11,607 nucleotides of DNA, taken from NCBI GenBank assembly GCA_021823905.1, contig JAKALX010000079.1, positions 1-11,607 on the forward strand, given 5' to 3'. The notes under the pieces are model-generated. The model saw only the letters and a list, made by a program, of their open reading frames with translations. It did no database searches and was not told the origin of the DNA. The position numbers and the translations under genes are program-made. This stretch comes from Chloroflexota bacterium. GTDB taxonomy: Bacteria; Chloroflexota; Dehalococcoidia; Tepidiformales; Tepidiformaceae. Of this stretch, positions 1 to 5,968 are shown one piece after another (position 1 is the first letter of the stretch; each line of letters begins with the position of its first letter).

Positions 1-78
1 ATCCTCACGGATTGGCTCGGAACGCACGGCTACGAGGCGAAATCAACCGCCGACGAACCGAGCGCAGCGACCGCCTGA
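1..78 (+). CDS. C-terminal end of an unidentified upstream protein (partial)
   Basis: The first frame is open from the window edge to a TGA at 76-78 and encodes 25 residues beginning ILTDWLGTHGYEAK and ending SAATA. Most codons end in G or C, as in the genes downstream, which supports real coding. The fragment is too short to identify. It would end 52 bp before the next gene on the same strand. The frame of the next gene is also open through here, but a good ribosome binding site in front of 131 argues against extending that gene upstream. Confidence 0.4.
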   Translation: MLTDWLGTHGYEAKSTADEPSAATA

Positions 79-116
79 GAACGAGCGACCCGCCTCGGTT
101 GCAGCCGACGCGGGTC

Positions 117-125
117 AAAGAGGAG
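117..125 (+). promoter_or_regulatory. Ribosome binding site fixing the start at 131
   Basis: AAAGAGGAG lies five bases before the ATG at 131. It is one of the strongest Shine-Dalgarno matches in the window. It decides the start even though the same frame stays open up to the window edge. Confidence 0.7.
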
Positions 126-130
126 CTTGC

Positions 131-553
131 ATGTTCATTGTACCGGACCCGCCACGAGAAACGAATGGGCTCGATTCTCATCTCATGTACCTTTCCTCGC
201 CTCTCTCGACGTACAAGACACCCCGCTACGCGCGAATGCTGGCCTACTGCCGGGCGGCGTTCCCGGACGCCGAAATCCTCGAACCCAAGCACCTGTTCCA
301 CAGCTCAACCGACTGGCGAGCCAAGTGGCCCGACGTACTCGGACGCATCGATCAGCTCGTGTTCTTCCATGACGCTGACCCCGATTGGGTTGGGGCTGGC
401 GTCATTAGGGAGATTCACGACACCTTCGAGCTTGGCAAGTCGATCTGCTACCTGGACGACGGCGGCCAACTACATCCATTCGAAGCGGTGAGATTCGAGT
501 TCCCCGAAGACGCAACCATAGCGAAGCTCGCCCGCGTTCGGATGCGGAAGTGA
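131..553 (+). CDS. Nucleoside 2-deoxyribosyltransferase-like (NDT/DUF4406-type fold) protein
   Basis: This is a 140-residue soluble protein. The N-terminal strand and loop MYLSSPLS (residues 19-26) resemble the 'YLAGP' opening of nucleoside deoxyribosyltransferase-like proteins. Residues 75-110 follow the second half of that fold: a hydrophobic strand followed by acidic residues (LVFFHDADPDW), then GAGVIREIHDTFELGKSICYL, matching the family pattern 'GTxxEIxxAxxxGKPV'. Length also fits. NDT enzymes cleave or exchange the N-glycosidic bond of deoxynucleosides; many relatives are unassigned, and the exact substrate cannot be read here. It begins a tight same-strand run with the HTH, HNH-like and polymerase genes (6-bp gap to the next), which suggests a nucleotide-related job for a mobile element. 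Fold assignment is from motif memory and moderately sure; activity is inference. Confidence 0.6.
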   Translation: MFIVPDPPRETNGLDSHLMYLSSPLSTYKTPRYARMLAYCRAAFPDAEILEPKHLFHSSTDWRAKWPDVLGRIDQLVFFHDADPDWVGAGVIREIHDTFELGKSICYLDDGGQLHPFEAVRFEFPEDATIAKLARVRMRK

Positions 554-559
554 TCCGCG

Positions 560-1201
560 ATGGCTCGCCGCCCAGCGATCACACGGGCACATCCCTACAC
601 GCCAAAGTCTGGCCCCTTCGCGGGCCAGACCTTCACCAGCCGCCGCGCTTATGGGAACGCCCATGCCCGCCTGAAGGGGTACACCTCATTGGGTGCGCGG
701 CAGCGCGCACGGCCAGCGAAGCCGTTCCGGGTCAACGTCCAAACGATGACCGATATCCAGAACGAGCGCTATCACTCTTCGCTCGAAGCCGTCGGTCTCA
801 TGCGGCGCGAGGGCTTGAGCCTCAAGGAGGCGTCCCGCCGAAGCGGCACGACACCGGAAACGGTCCGTCGCTACGCGGGCGACGCGCTGGAACGAGAACA
901 CAACCGCTACCGGGCGAAGCCCGTCGATCGGCTTGCGCGCGTCATGAACATGGTCGCCACCATGCCCCGCGATCCGGTTCCTGTGGTGATCAAGCGTTCG
1001 GACACGGCTTCGAAAATCGGCCGCCACCATGCTGCCCTGCGCCTTTACTTGAACACGGGGGATTGGTCCGGCTTGCGCGAATTTCGCGGGCAGACCATTC
1101 ACGTGGAAAAACGTGGCTACATGTTCCTGACCGACCTCAACGAAATCAATTTCCGCGCGAAACGCGGGTTGCTCTCGTTCGAAAGCATTTATGCCCACTG
1201 A
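560..1201 (+). CDS. Hypothetical protein with central helix-turn-helix
   Basis: The protein has 213 residues. The basic N-terminus (residues 1-50) has the segment SGPFAGQTFTSRRAYGNA followed by ARLKGY, and then a helical stretch. A helix-turn-helix of the HTH_38/Hin-like kind is visible at about 84-107 (EGLSLKEASRRSGTTPETVRRY), so DNA binding is likely. The C-terminal half (about 140-205) contains a hydrophobic region with RLYLNTGDWSGLREFRGQTI and a predicted beta stretch HVEKRGYMFL. I do not recognise a named family. The gene sits 6 bp after the NDT-like gene and 18 bp before the HNH-like gene, so it is probably co-transcribed. A role as regulator or replication accessory protein of the polymerase-bearing element is inference only. 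Confidence 0.6.
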   Translation: MARRPAITRAHPYTPKSGPFAGQTFTSRRAYGNAHARLKGYTSLGARQRARPAKPFRVNVQTMTDIQNERYHSSLEAVGLMRREGLSLKEASRRSGTTPETVRRYAGDALEREHNRYRAKPVDRLARVMNMVATMPRDPVPVVIKRSDTASKIGRHHAALRLYLNTGDWSGLREFRGQTIHVEKRGYMFLTDLNEINFRAKRGLLSFESIYAH

Positions 1202-1204
1202 CAG

Positions 1205-1211
1205 AAAGGAG
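1205..1211 (+). promoter_or_regulatory. Ribosome binding site of the HNH-like gene
   Basis: AAAGGAG lies eight bases before the ATG at 1220, in the 18-bp gap after the preceding stop. It confirms this start and independent translation initiation inside the operon. Confidence 0.65.
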
Positions 1212-1219
1212 TCTCGGAA

Positions 1220-1705
1220 ATGTCCGATGAAATTCGGAGCATTGGCCGCCGTGCCAGGCGCGCCGAAAAGTTCCCACCCGACGCTCGGTGCCAGTCGTGC
1301 GGAGTTTCCAGCCCGATCGTCCTCGTTGAGGGCTCTGACCCACTGACGTGCTATCAGTGCCAGGCGCGCGCCAATGGGAAAAGCGGTCTTGAGGCGGACC
1401 ATTTCGCGGGGGCAGCGAACTCCCCGATTAGCTTTCTGCTGCCCGCGAATATCCATCGCATCTACAGCGACGAACAACAGGACTGGCCACGAACGACGCT
1501 CGAAAATCGAGGCGGCGACCCGCTCTTGAGAATCGCGGCGCTCGTGCGTGGATGGCTCGGCTACCTCCGAATAATCCTCAATGCGTTGGAACACGTGCCA
1601 GTCGCGTTGGAGGTCCTGAACAACGCTCTTATCGATGTGCACGGGCCGCGATGGTGGGAGCAGCCGCAATTCCTCGGCTTCCGGGGGTGCGTAGAAAATG
1701 CCTGA
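1220..1705 (+). CDS. Zn-ribbon / HNH-like endonuclease-type protein
   Basis: This 161-residue protein has two CxxC pairs (C24/C27 and C44/C47) that form a plausible zinc ribbon. It is followed by EADHFAGAAN (residues 59-66) and LPANIHRIYSDEQQDWP (about 74-90). That order, an E/DH-G-N segment followed by N-x-H about 15 residues on, is the pattern of small HNH-like proteins with the consensus 'EDHHIAGxxN...PANxHRxLSDxQRDWP', which I recall from accessory regions. H61, N77 and H79 are the candidate metal or catalytic residues. The first His of a classical HH pair is replaced by Asp (D60-H61). The C-terminal third is hydrophobic and helical. The stop overlaps the start of the polymerase gene by 8 bp, implying translational coupling. 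Nuclease activity is inferred. Confidence 0.6.
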   Translation: MSDEIRSIGRRARRAEKFPPDARCQSCGVSSPIVLVEGSDPLTCYQCQARANGKSGLEADHFAGAANSPISFLLPANIHRIYSDEQQDWPRTTLENRGGDPLLRIAALVRGWLGYLRIILNALEHVPVALEVLNNALIDVHGPRWWEQPQFLGFRGCVENA

Positions 1706-3878
1706 CGCCATAATCCGTCAAGCCGCCGTTCGCGCGTGGGCACGTCCGGCAAACGAGGAGCCACCGCCGGATTCTGCTAGCCGGAACGAGTTCCCACCCC
1801 TGACGCTTGTATTCGACTGCGAAACCCGCATCGACGAATCGCAGCGCCTCACGTTCGGTGTTTATCGGGTGTTCGAGAAATTCCGGTTGGTCGAAGAGGG
1901 AATATTCCATGGCGACGATCTGCCGGTTAGTGACCGTGCCGTGCTTCGCAACTACGCGGAGACGCACGCGAGCGACGTTCGCGAGACCGGAAGGCGAGCC
2001 CGTCCGTTGCGGCTTCTCTCGCGTCGGGAGTTCGTTCGCGACGTGTTTTGGCCGCTCGCGTACGACTCGAAAGCGTTGATTGTTGGCTTCAATCTGCCAT
2101 TCGACCTTTCCCGCATAGCCATTGCCGCGGCTCCGGGGCGCGGATATGCGGCGGGTGGCTTTTCGCTCACGCTCGACGATTACGAGACCACGAAGGGCAA
2201 GCGCGCGGAAAATCGATTTCGACCCCGCATTGCCTACGCGTCGATCGATAGCAAGCGGGCCCGGATTCAGTTCACGGCCGTGAACGTCCAAGCCAAACGG
2301 CGCTATGCATCTATCTTCCGCGGACACTTCTTGGACCTGAAGACGCTGGCGTTTTGCCTGACGGACCGCGGCCACACGCTCGCGTCAGCTTGCGAGGCGT
2401 TCGGGGTCACGGAAGGGAAACAGCACGTCGAAGAGCACGGCGTGGTCACCGACGACTACATCGACTACTGCCGCCAGGATGTGCGCGCGACGTGGAAGCT
2501 CTACCTCGCACTGCGGACCGAGTGCGAGCGCCATGCCATCCCCTTGCAAGCTACTCGAGCCTACTCCCCCGCTGGAATGGGCAAGGCGTACCTCAAGGCG
2601 ATGAACGTCAAGCTACCCGCGCTCGTTCCCGGTTCGTCTGCGGGGATGTCCGTCGATGCGGTCTTTGGGGCATGCATGGCAGCCTACTTCGGTGGCCGGG
2701 CAGAGTGTCGGATCCGGAAAGCTCCGGTCCCTATCGTCGCCCTCGACTTTCGGAGCATGTATCCGACGGTAAATACCCTCATGAACCTGTGGGCGATGCT
2801 CACCGCTGAGTCCGTTGTTGTCGAAGACGCCACCGCCGACATTGAGGCGTTCCTCGCGTCGATAACCGCCGACGATCTTTTCGACCGCGCGACATGGCGG
2901 CAGCTGACGGCGATCGTCGAATTGCACCCGGACGGCGAAGTGCTGCCCGTGCGCACGGATTACGGGCTCGGCGAGGGCTACCAGATCGGAATAAACCACT
3001 TCACGTCACGCGCATCGGCGTGGTACACGCTGGCCGACTGCGTCGCTGCCAAGCTACTGGGCGGCCGGGCGCCGCATGTGGTGCGGGCTCTGCGATTCGT
3101 GCCGGTTGGGCGACAGCCGAACATGCGGCCGGTCAGCATCCGCGGAACCGTAGCCGTTGACCCCTACACCGACGATTTCTTTCGCAAGCTCATTGAGATC
3201 CGGAACTCACTCCCTGTCGATTCCGGAGACCCAGAGACCGAACGGCTCCGCGACTCGCTCAAGGTGCTGGCCAACGCGACCTCGTACGGCATCTTCGTCG
3301 AACTCAATCGCCACGTGGACGAAGAGACCGAGTGCGAAGTCTGGACCGGCACCAACGAGCCCTTCCGAGCAACGGTCAACGGCCCGGAACACCGGGGACC
3401 GTTCACGTTCCCGCCGTTGGCAACACTCATCACGGGCGCGGCGCGGCTCATGCTGGCGCTGCTCGAAACGCGAGTGAGGCAGCACGGCGGAACGTACGCG
3501 TTCTGCGACACGGACAGCATGGCGATTGTTGCCACGCCGGGCGGGAGGCTGGTGCCCTGCCCAGGCGGGCCGCTCATGTCCGTGTCGGGGGAAACGATCC
3601 GGGCTCTGTCTTATGCCGAAGTGGAGGCGATCCGGACCGAGTTCGATGGCCTGAACCCGTACACCGACACGGACTCAACAGGTGACCGGATGCTGAAACG
3701 CGAGACGAAGGGGATGTCAGCGACCGATCGAGACCGTCAGGTTTGGTGCGTGGCGATCTCCGCGAAGCGCTACGCGACGTTCTCTTACGACGAACAGGGA
3801 AGCCCTGTCATTCACGAAGCCCAAGGAACACGGTCTCGGTCATCTCTTGAGCCCCGACGAACCGCCACCGTTCACTGA
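1698..3878 (+). CDS. Family B DNA polymerase, exonuclease and palm part (N-terminal part of a frameshifted gene)
   Basis: The 726 residues hold a DEDDy proofreading exonuclease: Exo I FDCET (D40, E42), Exo II NLPFD (N132, D136) and Exo III YCRQD (Y257, D261). The polymerase follows: motif A DFRSMYP (D350), motif B KVLANATSYG (K522, Y530), motif C DTDS (604-607) and the KRY motif (690-692). All catalytic residues are present. This set identifies a family B replicative-type polymerase as found on viruses, plasmids and mobile elements. After SYDEQGSPVI (about residue 705) the sequence stops looking like the family: the last 21 residues are Arg/Ser-rich junk ending at a TGA, while conserved sequence continues in the +1 frame and on into the 3847-4878 frame. 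The start at 1698 overlaps the upstream HNH-like gene by 8 bp. The polymerase may be non-functional unless the frameshift is a sequencing error or is recoded. Confidence 0.9.
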   Translation: MPDAIIRQAAVRAWARPANEEPPPDSASRNEFPPLTLVFDCETRIDESQRLTFGVYRVFEKFRLVEEGIFHGDDLPVSDRAVLRNYAETHASDVRETGRRARPLRLLSRREFVRDVFWPLAYDSKALIVGFNLPFDLSRIAIAAAPGRGYAAGGFSLTLDDYETTKGKRAENRFRPRIAYASIDSKRARIQFTAVNVQAKRRYASIFRGHFLDLKTLAFCLTDRGHTLASACEAFGVTEGKQHVEEHGVVTDDYIDYCRQDVRATWKLYLALRTECERHAIPLQATRAYSPAGMGKAYLKAMNVKLPALVPGSSAGMSVDAVFGACMAAYFGGRAECRIRKAPVPIVALDFRSMYPTVNTLMNLWAMLTAESVVVEDATADIEAFLASITADDLFDRATWRQLTAIVELHPDGEVLPVRTDYGLGEGYQIGINHFTSRASAWYTLADCVAAKLLGGRAPHVVRALRFVPVGRQPNMRPVSIRGTVAVDPYTDDFFRKLIEIRNSLPVDSGDPETERLRDSLKVLANATSYGIFVELNRHVDEETECEVWTGTNEPFRATVNGPEHRGPFTFPPLATLITGAARLMLALLETRVRQHGGTYAFCDTDSMAIVATPGGRLVPCPGGPLMSVSGETIRALSYAEVEAIRTEFDGLNPYTDTDSTGDRMLKRETKGMSATDRDRQVWCVAISAKRYATFSYDEQGSPVIHEAQGTRSRSSLEPRRTATVH
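3798..3829 (+). other. Frameshift site in the DNA polymerase gene
   Basis: The frame starting at 1698 reads SYDEQGSPVI and then unrelated residues. The +1 frame over the same bases reads TKPKEHGLGHLLSPDEPPPF (from about 3811 on), which fits the conserved 'EHGLGHLL' segment expected right after 'YDExGxPVI' in this type of polymerase. The +1 frame is open upstream only to 3697 (TGA at 3694-3696), so the shift lies between 3697 and 3878, most likely within this interval. One extra base, or two missing bases, restores one frame of about 1,060 codons. I see no clear slippery sequence for programmed +1 shifting. Confidence 0.8.
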
Positions 3879-4878
3879 GCCCCATCCGCGATGGGCAAGA
3901 GAGTGGATCCGGCGCGAGTGGGAAACGATCGTTCGTGAATTGCTCGGTCTGCCCACCGACTCTCGATCAGCTCTCGACGCGATCGCCGTGGGCCGACTCT
4001 CAACGAGCAAGGCGTCGGTCTTGCGCGCCTTCCGCTACTTCAACAGAGGCAAGATTTACGCCGACCAGATCAAGCCCGCGAATTTCCTGATCACTGCACA
4101 TGTCGCGCCGCTCGGACACCCGATGGGCGCGGACCCGGCGCACTTCCGCCTGGTGCGACCGTTCGAGCTACGTCCGCACATGCGCACGGACCGCTGGGCG
4201 AACATCTACGATGGCAACCGCTACATGGCAGCGGCCCTGATGGCCGAGCAGTCCGCACGCGTCGCCGTCCTCTGCACGTACCGAGACGTGGTCAGCCGGT
4301 ACCGCCGCCATCCTGAGTCGAAGAGCGGCGATGCGGCCGGGAACCCGAGCAACGAAGAGACGATCGGCCTGCTGACTCGGCTCCACATCCTTGCGGTGGG
4401 CCAGCCCCGCTACATCGGCAAAGAGTCGAACAGCCTCGAAGAGGTAGAATCGGGCATCGTCGGCGACGCCGATTCTGTCTACGTCACGTACACCGACCAC
4501 GAATCCGAGCTTCAAACGCTGCGCGCCGTGCTTCAGACCCTCCCGCGCGTGGCCGTCGCCCGGAGGGCCGGAATATCAACGAGGCGGCTTCAGGACGTGA
4601 TCATTCGTGCCATCGTTCCGCATGCGAAGACGCGGCTAGCGTTGGTCCGCGCGGCGTGTGCCGAGATGACCTGTCGGCTCGGAGGGGCCGGCGACGCTCT
4701 GCCGATCGAAGCGCCGTTTGAAATTCTGGCGGCGCTGTGGCTTCAATCCGACGGACGTTCAGTTCGCTCTTCGGCTTCGCGAATAAGTTCTGATGCACGC
4801 ACGCCCAACGCGGCAGAGATTGCAGCGATGGCAGAAAGCGACGGCGAGCTGGCACCGCGTTCAACCATGCCGACGTAG
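3847..4878 (+). CDS. Family B DNA polymerase, C-terminal part (downstream frame) with terminal HTH-like segment
   Basis: The 343 residues from an internal ATG are the continuation of the polymerase in the +1 frame; the true coding in this frame begins about 12 codons earlier. Residues 13-35 (HPRWAREWIRREWETIVREL) are the helix that follows the palm. Residues 70-125 (YADQIKPANFLITAH...RWANIYDGNRY) match the C-terminal region of these polymerases, and the segment YIGKESNSLEEVE (189-201) looks conserved. Residues about 233-271 (VAVARRAGISTRRLQDVII...) resemble a helix-turn-helix, an unusual appendage for a polymerase. The final 45 residues (from 4743) lie antisense over the XRE gene, look low in complexity, and are probably read-through after the original end was lost. 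It is unlikely to be an independent gene. Confidence 0.7.
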   Translation: MSPDEPPPFTEPHPRWAREWIRREWETIVRELLGLPTDSRSALDAIAVGRLSTSKASVLRAFRYFNRGKIYADQIKPANFLITAHVAPLGHPMGADPAHFRLVRPFELRPHMRTDRWANIYDGNRYMAAALMAEQSARVAVLCTYRDVVSRYRRHPESKSGDAAGNPSNEETIGLLTRLHILAVGQPRYIGKESNSLEEVESGIVGDADSVYVTYTDHESELQTLRAVLQTLPRVAVARRAGISTRRLQDVIIRAIVPHAKTRLALVRAACAEMTCRLGGAGDALPIEAPFEILAALWLQSDGRSVRSSASRISSDARTPNAAEIAAMAESDGELAPRSTMPT

Positions 4879-4991
4879 TTCCGGTGGAGGTTTGCCAGCT
4901 CCGCAAGCCGTTCTTGCGACAGCGCAGCTCGATTTCGTCGCTCTCGTACGACTGACCCGAACGCTGCCCCAATCTCGCCGCGAGTTGCCAC
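4743..4991 (-). CDS. XRE-family transcriptional regulator
   Basis: This 82-residue protein is almost entirely one lambda-repressor-like HTH domain (about residues 8-72). The residues RERRNRAALSQERLAELANL form helices 1-2, HRNYVGMVERG is the recognition helix and turn, and PSLSAIAAISAALGV is the closing helix. Such small single-domain XRE proteins are usually autoregulators or controllers of a neighbouring gene. The start is a GTG at 4989-4991 without a strong ribosome binding site. A perfect palindrome lies 37 bp upstream, between this gene and the divergent lipoprotein gene, and is the likely operator. The last 136 bp overlap the + strand polymerase frame antisense. The conserved domain shows that this strand is the real one in the overlap. 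No restriction-modification or toxin partner is visible, so controller roles of that kind are not supported. Confidence 0.85.
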   Translation of the reverse strand: MATRGEIGAAFGSVVRERRNRAALSQERLAELANLHRNYVGMVERGASSPSLSAIAAISAALGVRASELIREAEERTERPSD

Positions 4992-5027
4992 GGAAGGCAG
5001 CGTGCGAGCAACCGGTTGGCTGTTCTA

Positions 5028-5041
5028 CACAGTATACTGTG
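5028..5041. promoter_or_regulatory. Perfect 14-bp palindrome; likely XRE operator with divergent -10 elements
   Basis: CACAGTATACTGTG equals its own reverse complement. It contains TATACT (one base from the TATAAT consensus) on both strands, so it can serve as -10 element for both the XRE gene and the lipoprotein gene. With TATACT at 5033-5038 on the + strand, transcription would begin near 5045, three bases before the ATG at 5048, suggesting a leaderless lipoprotein transcript. No convincing -35 boxes were seen. Binding by the adjacent XRE protein, giving autoregulation, is inference from position and symmetry. Confidence 0.6.
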
Positions 5042-5047
5042 CTAACG

Positions 5048-5893
5048 ATGGTCCACATTGGGCGGATGCTCTACCCCGTCGCGGCGTTGGTTACCGTCTC
5101 TTCCGTCTTCGGCTGCGGCGGCCAGAATTCGGACTCACTCCCGTCTGCCAGCACGTCGATGTCCCCCGCAAGCGCGACGAATAGTCCGACCCGCTCTCCG
5201 ATTAGGGTCAACGGTTACCTCGAAACCACGGACAGCCATGTCTTGTTCCTCCTGATCAACGGGAGCGCGGGATACGTCGGTGGCCAGGCGAGTGAAGCGA
5301 CGGCAGATTGGACCGTGCCTAGTGGAATGCAAGGCAAGTCAGCGCAGTTCAACGCCCAGCTAGCTGGCTCGGTTGTGGGCTCAGCGGTGCAAATCGACTT
5401 GGGTGGAGTCCTCTGGACCGGGCAGATCACCGTCGGCGGGATGACTCTTCTCGTTCCCGACAGCTCAGGTCGCCTCGTGTCCCGCACCTTTAGATCGGCG
5501 ACCTCCGACGACTACAACGCCGCGGTGTCAACACTTGGAGGTTCCGTCGTTGCGGCCCGCTCGTCAGCCACCGCCTCGGCCTCTGCCGCTACGGCCACGG
5601 CAGCCGCGGGACAGCAGCGGCGCGCCGACGCCAACGCAACTGCAATCGCGGTCCAACGAGCCACAGTGGAGGCGGCGAAGCTGCGCTCGTGCGTGGCAAC
5701 CGGTGGACACATCGCGACCAAGGCCGACACTGCGATCCCCGAAGGCTGGTGCGCGTCGAACATCAAGGGAAACCCTAGCGGCATGGGGGGTTCAGACTGT
5801 TCCTTCGCTGGCTTGCCGTTCAACGGTGACGGGACGATCAGGACCAGTGCGTACGAAACTTCGAAGGACTTCTACCCCGGTTGCTTCAATTAG
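5048..5893 (+). CDS. Putative secreted lipoprotein, beta domain plus Cys-containing tail
   Basis: The protein has 281 residues. It opens with a lipoprotein signal: residues 1-22 (hydrophobic core YPVAALVTVSSV) and lipobox VFG followed by C23, the predicted lipidated residue. A Ser/Pro/Thr-rich linker (24-50) follows. Residues 52-160 are beta-rich with WTGQITVGGMTLLVPDSSGRL and DYNAAVSTL, a repeating pattern ('WxGxxxGxxLTLxxPxxxGxL...DYNxAV') that I recall from secreted proteins of Chloroflexota and Actinomycetota. Residues 170-212 are Ala/Thr-rich and helical. The C-terminal 70 residues hold four cysteines (215, 235, 251, 279) that could form disulfides. The frame stays open upstream to 4793, but ATG 5048 places the signal peptide at the N-terminus and lies just behind the palindromic promoter; an in-frame ATG at 5066 is an alternative. 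Function is unknown. Confidence 0.75.
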   Translation: MVHIGRMLYPVAALVTVSSVFGCGGQNSDSLPSASTSMSPASATNSPTRSPIRVNGYLETTDSHVLFLLINGSAGYVGGQASEATADWTVPSGMQGKSAQFNAQLAGSVVGSAVQIDLGGVLWTGQITVGGMTLLVPDSSGRLVSRTFRSATSDDYNAAVSTLGGSVVAARSSATASASAATATAAAGQQRRADANATAIAVQRATVEAAKLRSCVATGGHIATKADTAIPEGWCASNIKGNPSGMGGSDCSFAGLPFNGDGTIRTSAYETSKDFYPGCFN

Positions 5894-5968
5894 AGCCGCT
5901 TCCATTTCGTCTCGCACTCCCCGCAGAACTCGGCCCTCGCGCCGCACCCAGCCAGATTAGACGACACT

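Noticed and set aside
686..2375. Long - strand open frames opposite the HTH, HNH-like and polymerase genes
   Set aside because: Their translations show no motifs, while the + strand frames carry zinc, HNH-like and exonuclease motifs; they are mirror frames in G+C-rich DNA.
3697..3878. Programmed +1 frameshifting
   Set aside because: No known slippery codon followed by a slow or stop codon is found near the point where similarity changes frame; a simple indel is more likely.
1698..4878. Pipolin or casposon identity
   Set aside because: No tyrosine recombinase or Cas1 is present in the window, and motifs for primer-independent or protein-primed synthesis cannot be assigned by eye.
4793..5047. 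Upstream extension of the lipoprotein frame to 4793
   Set aside because: It runs antisense through the conserved XRE gene and would bury the signal peptide; ATG 5048 fits the lipobox distance.
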